DNA of 64,000 nt from a virus: IMG/VR virus record IMGVR_UViG_3300043410_001024, positions 1 to 64,000 of that record; one strand, written 5' to 3'. Positions within the stretch are counted from its first letter, which is position 1, and each line of letters begins with the position of its first letter. This document shows, piece after piece, positions 14,915 through 23,256 of the stretch. A program made the position numbers and the translations under genes. The notes beneath the pieces are model-generated. The model saw nothing but the letters and a program-made list of their open reading frames with translations, was not told where the DNA came from and ran no database searches.

Positions 14915-16027
14915 TTATCTGTTAAAAAACGACCCCATCAATGGAGGCTCGTAAGAGGCGGTGATTATTAAATCACAAAATTGTTTTGCGTAATTGGCAA
15001 CAGCATTTACACGTAGTTCATTATCAATTACCAATACTGCCATAGGTTTCCAACCGGTACTAAGAAATATTTTAGGTAATTTATTTTGTTGGCACACCGC
15101 TATATTTGTTTGTTCATCCAAACGAGCATTATACTGCTTATTACTAATAAGTGTATTAAACTCACAATCGCCGTCCTTCCGGTGGTATACACCAACATTT
15201 TCAATTTTATGGTGGTCAATAGCTGAAGATAATTCGCATAACCATTTATATGATGAAGTATAACTAGATGATGGTAATACAACCATCAGCGGCAATCTTT
15301 GTAAATATAATATAGAGTCTATTATATCATGGATTGGATTTTTATGCAAGTCAATCCATACATTTGCCGATGATCTATATGCGATTTTTTCAGTTAGATT
15401 AGTCGCAGCTGGCGGGTCCGGTAAAACATATTGATGATACAGTCGGCGATCATAGTTTAAGATGATATCATCAAATTGTGCAATCCCCATTTCTGCTGGT
15501 GTAAACTTATCTTTAGCATCTTGCAAATTCCAGCTTTTAATTTCATTATATAAATCCATTATGGGTTTATCAATTACAAAACCGTATGTAAATAATGCAT
15601 CAATCAAATAAACCAGTCCATGTTCGGTTAGTTTTGTTGTATACCACGATCCTGGACATTTGATATTAAATGCCAATGGTGAGTTTGTAAGTATTCTACG
15701 AATTCCATTAGAATATGTAAATTTTATTTCAATACACTTATTACCATTTTCATCACGAATCAAGTTAATGGTGCGTTCGGTGAAAATACGTTTAAATGGT
15801 TGTGACCAAATTGGTGTTTCTAATGCCAATACTAGGTCATCAGAGAATTTGGTAAATTCATCAACATTATCTTTATATAATATTAATAGGTAGTTTGCTT
15901 GGTTTTCGGTTAAAAACCCATGCGATTTTATATATTTCTTAAACCCATTAAGAACTCGCATAGATTTTTTATCAACCGTTGGGATATTTTCTGGTAAATC
16001 AAATAATATTTGATCTAATGTTTTCAT
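14915..16027 (-). CDS. Unknown protein in the recombination cluster, 370 aa
   Basis: No family recognised. The N-terminal half is helical (KKYIKSHGFLTENQANYLL) with a basic patch. The C-terminal half has Rossmann-like alternation (LPLMVVLPSSSYTSSYKWL, KPMAVLVIDNELRVNAVANY, CDLIITASYEPPL), reminiscent of an inactive helicase or nucleotide-binding half, but there is no P-loop. Located between uvsW and the uvsY-like gene, 11 nt from the latter, it is most likely a recombination or replication accessory factor. Start ATG 16027. Confidence 0.6.
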   Translation of the reverse strand: MKTLDQILFDLPENIPTVDKKSMRVLNGFKKYIKSHGFLTENQANYLLILYKDNVDEFTKFSDDLVLALETPIWSQPFKRIFTERTINLIRDENGNKCIEIKFTYSNGIRRILTNSPLAFNIKCPGSWYTTKLTEHGLVYLIDALFTYGFVIDKPIMDLYNEIKSWNLQDAKDKFTPAEMGIAQFDDIILNYDRRLYHQYVLPDPPAATNLTEKIAYRSSANVWIDLHKNPIHDIIDSILYLQRLPLMVVLPSSSYTSSYKWLCELSSAIDHHKIENVGVYHRKDGDCEFNTLISNKQYNARLDEQTNIAVCQQNKLPKIFLSTGWKPMAVLVIDNELRVNAVANYAKQFCDLIITASYEPPLMGSFFNR

Positions 16028-16038
16028 ATATTAAAATA

Positions 16039-16494
16039 TTATAGAGTTGCATCTTCCAACCCAGCGCACCGTAATTTTACAATGTTTGTAATTTGCCATT
16101 GTTTTTGATCAAGTGCTTTTGTAATGCCGAGCCATTTATTTCTAACTAATGCAAATTGATTGACAAGTTTATTGAATTCAACCACATCAGCCTCACCATC
16201 AACGTATTTTTCGCAATCTCGACTACTTAACATTCTGTTGTAATTTTCAAGATATTTACGGTAGGTTTGGCTGCGTAGTTGTTTCAGTTCAATGTTAAGA
16301 TATTCAAGGATAGCTTCAATTTCTTGAAGCTGTCCATATCTATGTTCAACTATGCCAGGCATTGCAGCAGCTGCTCTTTCAACATTTCCTTGAATTTTAC
16401 ATTCAAGTTTTGCTGATTCCAATTCACGATCATAGAAATCAATACAATCGGGAAGTTTAGTTGGATCTTTTGCTACCACATTATACCAGGCCAT
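16039..16494 (-). CDS. uvsY: UvsY-like recombination mediator
   Basis: UvsY loads UvsX on gp32-covered ssDNA. This 151-aa helical protein (T4 UvsY 137) lies directly downstream of uvsX, apart from one small gene. Its C-terminal two-thirds fits the UvsY pattern: a coiled region (EIEAILEYLNIELKQLRSQ), YRKYLENYNRML, KYVDGEADVVEFN (compare SADKDVLKVD in T4) and ALDQKQWQITNIVKLR (compare ALDAIKSRGFAIKHIQDMR). The call is by pattern and context, not by strong identity. It shares one base with the upstream gene (TAATG junction). Confidence 0.62.
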   Translation of the reverse strand: MAWYNVVAKDPTKLPDCIDFYDRELESAKLECKIQGNVERAAAAMPGIVEHRYGQLQEIEAILEYLNIELKQLRSQTYRKYLENYNRMLSSRDCEKYVDGEADVVEFNKLVNQFALVRNKWLGITKALDQKQWQITNIVKLRCAGLEDATL

Positions 16495-16730
16495 TAGAAA
16501 TCCAATTCGTCGTAGTCATCAGTATCTGGTTCTTCATCATCTTCCAGATAATATTCAATTGCGTGATCCAATACTGAATCAGTGCCAATCGCTGCTTGCA
16601 ATGTTCTATCCCGAACTCCACTATCAGCTAACAGTTCGATATATCGTTCAGCAACGATATCTAATTGTTTCTTATCAATGTAGTCGGAAAAGAGCATCCA
16701 TACTTCGCCAATTTGCGTTTCATTAAGCAT
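16494..16730 (-). CDS. Small acidic protein between uvsX and uvsY, 78 aa
   Basis: A helical N-terminal domain (QIGEVWMLFSDYIDKKQLDIVAE) is followed by a strongly acidic tail (EDDEEPDTDDYDELDF). Acidic tails of this kind in phage replication proteins often mediate contacts with ssDNA-binding or polymerase partners. A short protein of similar layout occurs beside uvsX in cyanophage-type T4 genomes; its function is not known to me. It begins 4 nt after uvsX and shares its last base with the next start. Confidence 0.7.
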   Translation of the reverse strand: MLNETQIGEVWMLFSDYIDKKQLDIVAERYIELLADSGVRDRTLQAAIGTDSVLDHAIEYYLEDDEEPDTDDYDELDF

Positions 16731-16733
16731 TTA

Positions 16734-17807
16734 TTATTCCTTGTTTTCAATATCAATAATTTCGTCGTTAGATTGGTTTTTTGTCATAAGGTTATCAAAA
16801 TCATTCATAACTCTTATCAAAGAATTATTTTCATTTTTCATCCAAGCTTTTCTGAATTGTTTAATGAATGTTCCATCAGATAATGTACAAGATAAACTAT
16901 TACCATCTTTTGTTAATATTTTTTGTGTTTCAAAAAACTCAACTAACCCAGAGGTTGGATTCATACCAGTTGTATATGGTATTCTGACCTCTAATGTTTC
17001 AAATGGTTTTGCATATCGAGTTTTCATAATTTTACATGCTGCACGAATACCATTAACAGTAGATGTTTTATTTCCATCTTCATCTTCTTTTAATTTTAGT
17101 TTTTTCATTGCTACAACAATAGAACTAGCATAGATAAAACCTTGACCACCAGAAATTTTATCATCCGGGTCAAACATATCCTGAGATGCATAACTATGAT
17201 TAGTTGCGACTAAGCCAACATTATGACTACCGAACATATTTACACAATTTCTGACTAAAGCGGTAAGTGCCTTAGGTTTTCTACCCATATCACCTTTAAG
17301 GTCGCCATCGTCAAATTGTTTAATATCAGTTGGTGTTAATAACATACCTAGACTGTCGATTACGAATAATACTTTTGGTTTAGTATCCTCTGGCATTTCT
17401 TTATAATCGATCATAAAAGTACTAATAGTTTTAGCAACATCATCAATCATAGCCATAGATAATTTTAACAACTTATCCTCGGAAGTATCCACGCCTAGTG
17501 CGTGAAGCCACGCCTCATCTAATGCGTTTTCACTATCAATAAGAACAACATAAATGCCTTGTTCTTGGGCGTGTCTGATAATGTTTCCAGAACAAATATA
17601 ACTTTTTCCAGCACCGGAATCGCCAGCAAAAACTGTTACTTTTCCGAGTGGAATACCTTTGTGGAAATCTGAACTAATAAGATAATTTAGAGCAAAGTTT
17701 CCAGTTGATACCCAATCAGTTGGGTCATTGAAACCTACACCTAAACCATCGATGCTTTTTGTTAATGTTTTTCTAAATTTTGTTAAATCAAATGCGCGTG
17801 ATGCCAT
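16734..17807 (-). CDS. uvsX: RecA-like recombinase UvsX
   Basis: Forms filaments on ssDNA and catalyses strand exchange for recombination-dependent replication. 357 aa (T4 UvsX 391). Walker A AGDSGAGKS at residues 61-69, Walker B VLFVIDSLGML, and the glutamine/asparagine switch region (GLVATNHSYASQDMFDPDD with KISGGQGFIYASS for loops L1/L2). The C-terminus is acidic (NDEIIDIENKE). The start is ATG 17807 with AGGAG 8 nt upstream. A terminator lies between gp32 and uvsX, so uvsX probably depends on partial read-through. Confidence 0.94.
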   Translation of the reverse strand: MASRAFDLTKFRKTLTKSIDGLGVGFNDPTDWVSTGNFALNYLISSDFHKGIPLGKVTVFAGDSGAGKSYICSGNIIRHAQEQGIYVVLIDSENALDEAWLHALGVDTSEDKLLKLSMAMIDDVAKTISTFMIDYKEMPEDTKPKVLFVIDSLGMLLTPTDIKQFDDGDLKGDMGRKPKALTALVRNCVNMFGSHNVGLVATNHSYASQDMFDPDDKISGGQGFIYASSIVVAMKKLKLKEDEDGNKTSTVNGIRAACKIMKTRYAKPFETLEVRIPYTTGMNPTSGLVEFFETQKILTKDGNSLSCTLSDGTFIKQFRKAWMKNENNSLIRVMNDFDNLMTKNQSNDEIIDIENKE

Positions 17808-17821
17808 CCTTGGCTCCTATT

Positions 17822-17853
17822 AAAAAAGGTGAGGGAGGAAACTACCTCCCTCA
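17822..17853 (-). terminator. Terminator (attenuator) between gp32 and uvsX
   Basis: A 9-bp stem TGAGGGAGG / CCTCCCTCA with a 6-nt loop, followed on the minus strand by CCTTTTTTA. Placed between the gp32 stop and the uvsX Shine-Dalgarno, it would make gp32 mRNA more abundant than the downstream message. Confidence 0.9.
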
Positions 17854-17865
17854 ACGAGAAATCAC

Positions 17866-18879
17866 TTACTGAGCTGCGTTGCGATTACGAATTGCAAGCA
17901 AGATATCTGCGGCGCGATTGTCAGCAGATGCGGTGGGTGTTTCAACCTTTGTTACTTGTGGTTCTGTTACGTCATCATCCCAAGGTAAGGATGATTCAAC
18001 AACAGTAGGAGCAACTGACACGGGTGCAGTTGGTGTTGGGGTGGATACAGCTTTCACTGGGTCACCAGTAGCTTGGTTTAAACTAGCTGGTTTGTAGTAT
18101 TGTCCCCACCGTGCAGGATCATAAGCTTCGCCATCGACTGATGCTTCGAACATTTCTTTGATGATGGCTAATTCAGCAGAAGTTGGTTTCTTAGGTAGAA
18201 ACTCTGAAAGATTGTGCAATCCATGACTCTCAATTGATTGTAATTCATCGGTAGACAATGGACGAGTTCTGCGTGACCAGGTTGATGTTGAATAATCAGC
18301 ATAACCACCTTTTGAACCTTTTTTCAAACGGAAATCTAATCCATTAATGTAATCAGTTGGTGAATCATCACCGAACTCTGGGTCCATCAATGCAGCACGA
18401 ATAATTGTAAAAATTTGTGGACCAATGATGAATCTTCTGATTGGATTTTCTGGCGCATCCTTTTCAGCAAGGCCATCCTCTGTTACAAATCCTTGGAAAA
18501 TATATGAACGTTTCATCCAATATTTTCTTGCGATAGGTTCTAATGCTGGATCTTTAAACCAACCACGAACTTCTGATAAGATTGGGCAATATGTACCATC
18601 GTTATACATCTCAACGCAAGGTACTTGAACTGTGACTTCTCTTGAATCGGTTTCACCTTTAATACCGGCGAATGGGAGTTTAATCATAGCACGTTCAACC
18701 CAAAAGAACGTATTGTTTTGATCTGCATCGGGGAGGAATCTGAATACTGCTTCCTTACCTTCTTGAATATTCCAGAATGGATAGATTGAATTGTCACCAG
18801 AGAAACGATTGTTACTGTTGGTGCCACGTGTTTCCGCTTGTTTTAATTTTGCACGAATTTCTGCTAATTTGTTTGTCAT
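17866..18879 (-). CDS. 32: Single-stranded DNA-binding protein gp32
   Basis: Coats ssDNA at the fork and organises replication and recombination proteins. 337 aa (T4 gp32 301). The N-terminal basic segment (MTNKLAEIRAKLKQAETRG) matches the cooperativity domain. The core has FWNIQEGKEAVFRFLPDAD, the two-Cys segment PCVEMYNDGTYCPI in the zinc-subdomain position, KYWMKRSYIFQGFV and GLDFRLKKGSKGGYADYSTS. The C-terminal 70 residues are low-complexity, with acidic residues near EDDVTEP-like stretches (LPWDDDVTEPQ). Two consensus promoters and a structured leader precede it; a terminator follows. Confidence 0.9.
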   Translation of the reverse strand: MTNKLAEIRAKLKQAETRGTNSNNRFSGDNSIYPFWNIQEGKEAVFRFLPDADQNNTFFWVERAMIKLPFAGIKGETDSREVTVQVPCVEMYNDGTYCPILSEVRGWFKDPALEPIARKYWMKRSYIFQGFVTEDGLAEKDAPENPIRRFIIGPQIFTIIRAALMDPEFGDDSPTDYINGLDFRLKKGSKGGYADYSTSTWSRRTRPLSTDELQSIESHGLHNLSEFLPKKPTSAELAIIKEMFEASVDGEAYDPARWGQYYKPASLNQATGDPVKAVSTPTPTAPVSVAPTVVESSLPWDDDVTEPQVTKVETPTASADNRAADILLAIRNRNAAQ

Positions 18880-18899
18880 AATATAAGTCCCTTTAATAT

Positions 18900-18972
18900 A
18901 TGCCTAAATGCCTATTAGTCAAACAACCCTGTTTGACCTATGCCTAAGAACCAAACTATCCTGTTCAGTTCT
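18900..18972 (-). promoter_or_regulatory. Structured 5' leader of gp32 with two hairpins
   Basis: In the mRNA sense the first hairpin is AGAACTGAAC / GTTTGGTTCT around AGGATA (18947-18972, two G-U pairs). The second is GTCAAACA / TGTTTGAC around GGGT (18918-18937). TAGGCAT occurs three times between and after them (18900-18906, 18908-18914, 18940-18946). T4 gp32 represses its own translation through a structured leader, so this is a good candidate for an analogous operator. That role is inferred. Confidence 0.65.
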
Positions 18973-18985
18973 AAAGTATGTGATT

Positions 18986-19014
18986 ATTATATCGCATACT
19001 AATCATCTTGTCAA
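18986..19014 (-). promoter_or_regulatory. gp32 promoter, proximal
   Basis: Perfect sigma-70 consensus on the minus strand: TTGACA (19009-19014), 17-nt spacer, TATAAT (18986-18991). It would start just upstream of the hairpin leader of gp32. Confidence 0.92.
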
Positions 19015-19069
19015 CTATTATTTTTAGTTAATTTGGATGAATTCTTGATTTGGCTAACCAAAAACACAT

Positions 19070-19098
19070 ATTATATTCTTGATTAGCCGTGTTGTCAA
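19070..19098 (-). promoter_or_regulatory. gp32 promoter, distal
   Basis: Second perfect consensus on the minus strand: TTGACA (19093-19098), 17-nt spacer, TATAAT (19070-19075). It lies 84 bp upstream of the proximal promoter and just after the stop of the structural gene at 19102. Confidence 0.92.
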
Positions 19099-19101
19099 CT
19101 A

Positions 19102-19962
19102 TTATTTTATTTTTGCTAATTCTACAATTCTAGCTAAATTGTCTTTGTCTTTATATGAAATTGATTCATGATGTCCTGCACGTGACCCGCTAGCAATACT
19201 AAGTGCTTCCGGCTCTCCCGGATATTGCCGACCACTGCCTGGATTTTCATACTCAGCTTTTACTGCTGCAACATATTTTGGATCACGCATGCCTGTCATA
19301 CCGTGCGCTTTAGCTACTTTATCGTTGTTATATTCTGAATCAAACATTGAGCCAAAGTCTGGAAATTCATCAGGTGAAATTGGTGTTACTGATCCCGAAG
19401 GTTGTGCAGCAGGTGTTTGAGGTTGCGCTACCGGCCCAGAGTATTCAGGTGTTTCAGAAGGCATACCAGGACCGCCTAAATCTGCAGGTAACGGCGCATC
19501 AGGATTATTTTTTCTAAAACTAGCAATTTGATACTTCTTTAACAATTCTGGATTCTCATCGGCCATTGCTCCAAAGTTCCAAGTTTTAACATTTGGATCA
19601 GAAGAATCTAAGCCTGGTTCATTTGGATCTAAGTATTTAGTGCTATACGGTTCCTCTTTCCAGTCAGAATAATCTGGATCAACATCTTGCTCGTTAGGCT
19701 TAACCGGAGCTGCCGGTTGAGCTGCAGGCTGCGCGGTTGGCGTGTTCAGCGTTGCGGTTCTAGCAGCGGATTGTGCTTGCCAATCCATTGCTGCTTTGGT
19801 TTTAGGACCCATTATACCATCTGGTTTTAACGGGTATCCTTGTGCAATCAAATCTTGTTGTATTTTTAATACCGCCGGATCTGATTTAGCTTCCATCATA
19901 GCCATTTTCCCATTTAATCGATTGACCCTAGCAAGTAATGTTTTTTCGGTAATCTTTTTCAT
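19102..19962 (-). CDS. Virion-associated protein with peptidoglycan-binding-like domain, 286 aa
   Basis: The N-terminus MKKITEKTLLARVNRLNGK is shared in pattern with the upstream gene. Residues about 32-63 (LKIQQDLIAQGYPLKPDGIM, GPKTKAAMDWQ) fit the PG_binding_1 pattern VxxLQxxLxxxGY...DGxxGPxTxxA. The middle is Ala/Pro/Gln-rich linker and the C-terminus is short and charged. No lytic catalytic residues are evident. It is the last gene of the leftward late block and forms a pair with the gene at 19967. It may attach a particle component to the cell wall or be a cargo or scaffold protein. Confidence 0.65.
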   Translation of the reverse strand: MKKITEKTLLARVNRLNGKMAMMEAKSDPAVLKIQQDLIAQGYPLKPDGIMGPKTKAAMDWQAQSAARTATLNTPTAQPAAQPAAPVKPNEQDVDPDYSDWKEEPYSTKYLDPNEPGLDSSDPNVKTWNFGAMADENPELLKKYQIASFRKNNPDAPLPADLGGPGMPSETPEYSGPVAQPQTPAAQPSGSVTPISPDEFPDFGSMFDSEYNNDKVAKAHGMTGMRDPKYVAAVKAEYENPGSGRQYPGEPEALSIASGSRAGHHESISYKDKDNLARIVELAKIK

Positions 19963-19966
19963 AGTT

Positions 19967-21145
19967 TTACAATCTTGCTAATTTTAAAATTCTGGATAGT
20001 TCATCTGATTCTTTGAATACTTGAACTTCCGATGATTTTTGAGGGGGTTCGTTAGCTGCTGGTGCCGCTGCTGGCGCAGGTGTCGCTGCTGGTGCCGCTG
20101 CTGGTGCAGGTTGTAAACTTTGAAAGTTTGGTGTAATAGCGGCGGCCGCTTGGTTAGCAACTGGTTGTGTACTTCCTGCTGTAACTGGTGGCGTCGTTGT
20201 ATCCGCGTTTACTTTTGCATTTGGGAACACTTGGTGAACTTTTTGTGCAATTACAGCCGGATCAGTTCCAAGTTTTTTCATTTGGGCAACATATTCATCG
20301 GCTGATTTTTGATTGGCAGCTGCATAATCTTGTTCAATTTTAGAATGATTATTGTATATAGAATCGTATGCTTCTTGGGTTTTTGGACCCCAAATACCAT
20401 CAACATTAAGTTTAGCACCTTTTGAATTTAAGTCTTGTTGAAGTGCCGCAACTTTTGGATTCATACCAGCACCACCGTGTCCACCACCGTGTCCACCAGT
20501 TTTTCCACCATGTTTTGCACCACCTTTTGGTTGTGCGGCGGTTTGACCTTTGGGCGGTGTTCCACCACTAGTTGCACCATTATATACACCAGATACAAAA
20601 TCGCCAACACCTTGTGCCATATTCGCTGCTGTTTTACCAACTCCTTGTCCAATATCACCTAAGTGATTTGCTGCATAACTTAAATCATCACCAACATTTG
20701 ATGCAAATTTGGTAATTGGATCATACCAATGCCCACTAGCATCTTGCGCTGGTTGTGCTGCGGTCGCACCTTGTTGTTTAGGTGGGGTTACAGGAGGCAG
20801 TGGGTTGTTAATAGCGTTGTCAACAACTCCACCTGGTATACCGCCTTGCGGTTGTATACGAGGACTTGTTTGTGTTGATGCAGGGTCAACTGGGAATGGT
20901 TTAACATTTCCAGATGGCGAATTTGTTCTCGATGGATCTGCATGACGCTCACCAGGTTTTACCGCCGATGGGAACATCAAGTTGTTGTTCGGGTTTTGAT
21001 CGCCACCGTATTGCCCTTGTGAGGGCGATGCTGGTGGATTAAGTTGTAACTCATTTGGGGATGGTTTAAGTGGTCCCGCCTCGTTCACCTTTGCACGAAG
21101 CTGTGCAACTCTATCTATTAATTGGCTTTCTGTAATTTTTTTCAT
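19967..21145 (-). CDS. Virion-associated protein with peptidoglycan-binding-like domain, 392 aa
   Basis: The start MKKITESQLIDRVAQLRAK parallels the next gene. A long Pro/Gly/Gln-rich N-terminal half includes a histidine-glycine cluster (KHGGKTGGHGGGHGGAG). The PG-binding-like motif follows (VAALQQDLNSKGAKLNVDGI then WGPKTQEAYDSI, about residues 230-262). The C-terminal linker is Ala/Pro-rich. Both copies end in a similar short helix (LSRILKLARL here, LARIVELAKIK in the neighbour), suggesting duplication with divergence of the linkers. It overlaps the upstream gene by 4 nt. Virion role inferred from location next to terminase and tail genes. Confidence 0.65.
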   Translation of the reverse strand: MKKITESQLIDRVAQLRAKVNEAGPLKPSPNELQLNPPASPSQGQYGGDQNPNNNLMFPSAVKPGERHADPSRTNSPSGNVKPFPVDPASTQTSPRIQPQGGIPGGVVDNAINNPLPPVTPPKQQGATAAQPAQDASGHWYDPITKFASNVGDDLSYAANHLGDIGQGVGKTAANMAQGVGDFVSGVYNGATSGGTPPKGQTAAQPKGGAKHGGKTGGHGGGHGGAGMNPKVAALQQDLNSKGAKLNVDGIWGPKTQEAYDSIYNNHSKIEQDYAAANQKSADEYVAQMKKLGTDPAVIAQKVHQVFPNAKVNADTTTPPVTAGSTQPVANQAAAAITPNFQSLQPAPAAAPAATPAPAAAPAANEPPQKSSEVQVFKESDELSRILKLARL

Positions 21146-23238
21146 TTATATATTCCTGCAAATCTTTTGATTTTATCCAGCTCACTTTCCATAACTGGTT
21201 CTTCTTGCATATAAATCATCTTGTCAAACATATGTTTTTCACGATTATCGGTATCGATATCATCTAACGAGGTCGGTTCGACGCTGGCATCCGTACTTGG
21301 ATCTTTTTTAGTGATGAATAACAATGCTTGTTTGACGTCATCCTCGGTTGCGGATGGGCATTCGCCATCTTGAAACGCTTTGACAACTTTAATTTTAGCA
21401 CGAGTTCCACCGATTGTAAAATTTTTGTCGGTGGCATTCCAGAATCCTGAAATTACTTTGAGTAATTCATCAACCCCAGATGACCGCGATTGTTCTTTAT
21501 TTGATGAAAATCCGCATTCTTCATTATCTAATCCGCATTCTTTAATTGCGTCACGAATAGTAATTCCTTCAGCAATTATAGAATCTAACGTTGCACCAGC
21601 CATTTTCGCTTTAATAAATTTAGCTCGCATTTTAATACTTTCCGCAACTGGAGCTGGTGGAACTGTTGCACCCATTGGTGGTGCTGGAGGCATTTCTCCA
21701 CCCATTGGTGGTGCTGGAGGCATTTCTCCACCCATCGGTGGTGCTGGTGGAACTTCCCCGCCCATTGGTGGCGCGGGTGGTGCTTCCCCGCCCATTGGTG
21801 GTGCTGGAGGCATTTCTCCACCTGCCGGTGGTTCCGCGCCAGCCGGTGATTCTCCACCAATTTCAGCTGGGGATTTTGAATCCAAGTTAGGTAATAACGG
21901 GATTATTTCTGGTTCTTTATCTAGTAAGTATTGTTTAAGTTCGTTTCTAATTTCAGAATCGGTCTTAAGAACAGAGATTTTATTAGTGAAACTTCGGTCA
22001 TCGATAAGTCCACGTAATGCTAATACCCCGGCTTCGCCACCAGCTAATTCTGATGAAAGAAGTATATTTAAATCTTTGATTGCTTTATTTCTAGCACCAG
22101 GCATCTCGCTAAACAATTCATCTTTATCCTCACTAATAATTCGATTTAAGAATGTTTCTAGTATTAAAGATGGATTGTATGATGAAATCTTATTAGGGCG
22201 GGGTGCAACTGATTCTGACAAAAGATCATCGATATCACTCATATCTAGTTCACGCACTGGCAACGAACTGGTTTCCATAATATTATATAAGTATGGGAAT
22301 ACTTGTTTAATATCTTCATTAAATGAACGTATAGTTAATCTATCTTGCCAATCTTGCATTATAGATTCTGGTATTTCTTGTGCGTCATATTCTTGGAAAT
22401 TTTCAGCAAATTGTTCATAATATGATTTACGTTGTAATTGTTGAACTTCTTTTTTTACAGCATCAATACGTTCAACCACTTTATCAGTAATTGTTCCCAT
22501 TGCTTCTGACAATTGAGTTTGGCGACCAACGTAATTTTTAAATTTGCGTAATTGTGTAAGTTCTTCACTTAAACCAACAATGTGTCGGCCAATTGAATCA
22601 TATGGGGTACCGCCATGTTTAATATGTTCGGCAATTGCTCTTGCACCGTGCAAGTGTTTATACGGATATTTGAAGCGTTCACCATCACTATTTTCTATAT
22701 AAATGCTTTCGATATTCATAGAGCGACCGGCAGCAAGATTTGGATTTACTGGCTTATTGTGTTTTACAACCAACTTAGCCTCGCCTAAATCTTGGTAGCT
22801 GATACGGCTCGTACCAAACATTTTGTTTTCCATCATTGTAAATTCCTTTGGTTTTGCACGAAATTCATAATCGCGTTTATCTAAGTTACTTTTACCGATG
22901 TTTTGCACGTCGTAATTTAATAACCGTTTTTTAGCGAATAATCTGAATGAACGTAGAAATGTATACAAATCATCATCAGCTGCCATAGAGGTTTCTGATA
23001 GGTTTGATAGCTCGTCGCTTAGTTGAATTACAACCCCATCATCTTGATCTAATGTAATAGCAATCGTACCAAGAGGTTCGCCATTATGTTCATATTCGAA
23101 TTCAAAAAATCTGGCGTTTGGAATATCTGTTTTTTTACTTAAAACTTCAGCATTCTCATCTCCCATCTTAATTTGTGGGAAACGTGTTCTAATTTTGCCA
23201 TAAAGATCTTTGGCAACTTGATCTAAATTATTGTCCAT
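21142..23238 (-). CDS. Large T4-like virion-associated protein with PPAPPMGGE repeats, 698 aa
   Basis: The N-terminus (MDNNLDQVAKDLYGKIRTRF, FFEFEYEHNGEPLGTIAITL, LYTFLRSFRLFAKKRLL, NIGKSNLDKRDYEF) is of a type found in cyanophage-like T4 genomes near the terminase; its function there is unassigned. Coiled segments follow (DKVVERIDAVKKEVQQLQRK). Near residues 465-530 about six copies of a 10-residue PPAPPMGGEx unit form a proline-rich linker, and a C-terminal helical domain ends ELDKIKRFAGIYK. AAGGA precedes the ATG and overlaps a GATAAATA late box. Confidence 0.7.
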   Translation of the reverse strand: MDNNLDQVAKDLYGKIRTRFPQIKMGDENAEVLSKKTDIPNARFFEFEYEHNGEPLGTIAITLDQDDGVVIQLSDELSNLSETSMAADDDLYTFLRSFRLFAKKRLLNYDVQNIGKSNLDKRDYEFRAKPKEFTMMENKMFGTSRISYQDLGEAKLVVKHNKPVNPNLAAGRSMNIESIYIENSDGERFKYPYKHLHGARAIAEHIKHGGTPYDSIGRHIVGLSEELTQLRKFKNYVGRQTQLSEAMGTITDKVVERIDAVKKEVQQLQRKSYYEQFAENFQEYDAQEIPESIMQDWQDRLTIRSFNEDIKQVFPYLYNIMETSSLPVRELDMSDIDDLLSESVAPRPNKISSYNPSLILETFLNRIISEDKDELFSEMPGARNKAIKDLNILLSSELAGGEAGVLALRGLIDDRSFTNKISVLKTDSEIRNELKQYLLDKEPEIIPLLPNLDSKSPAEIGGESPAGAEPPAGGEMPPAPPMGGEAPPAPPMGGEVPPAPPMGGEMPPAPPMGGEMPPAPPMGATVPPAPVAESIKMRAKFIKAKMAGATLDSIIAEGITIRDAIKECGLDNEECGFSSNKEQSRSSGVDELLKVISGFWNATDKNFTIGGTRAKIKVVKAFQDGECPSATEDDVKQALLFITKKDPSTDASVEPTSLDDIDTDNREKHMFDKMIYMQEEPVMESELDKIKRFAGIYK
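21655..21850. repeat. 30-bp tandem repeats coding PPAPPMGGEx
   Basis: About six near-identical 30-bp units inside the gene at 21142. On the plus strand the unit reads around CCCATTGGTGGTGCTGGAGG. Synonymous differences between units show they have been maintained at protein level. Such tracts are prone to copy-number change. Confidence 0.85.
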
Positions 23239-23242
23239 TTTG

Positions 23243-23250
23243 TATTTATC
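23243..23250 (-). promoter_or_regulatory. Late-type box GATAAATA overlapping a Shine-Dalgarno
   Basis: The minus-strand sequence AAGGATAAATACAAAATG combines an AAGGA ribosome site with a late -10 box ending 4 nt before the ATG of the gene at 23238. Read-through mRNA from gp17 could use the ribosome site; a transcript starting here would be leaderless. Confidence 0.4.
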
Positions 23251-23256
23251 CTTGTG

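Noticed and set aside
21380-22420. Long rightward open frame (346 codons)
   Set aside because: It is antisense to the virion protein at 21142-23238 and is kept open by the proline/glycine repeat composition. It has no ribosome site or domain.
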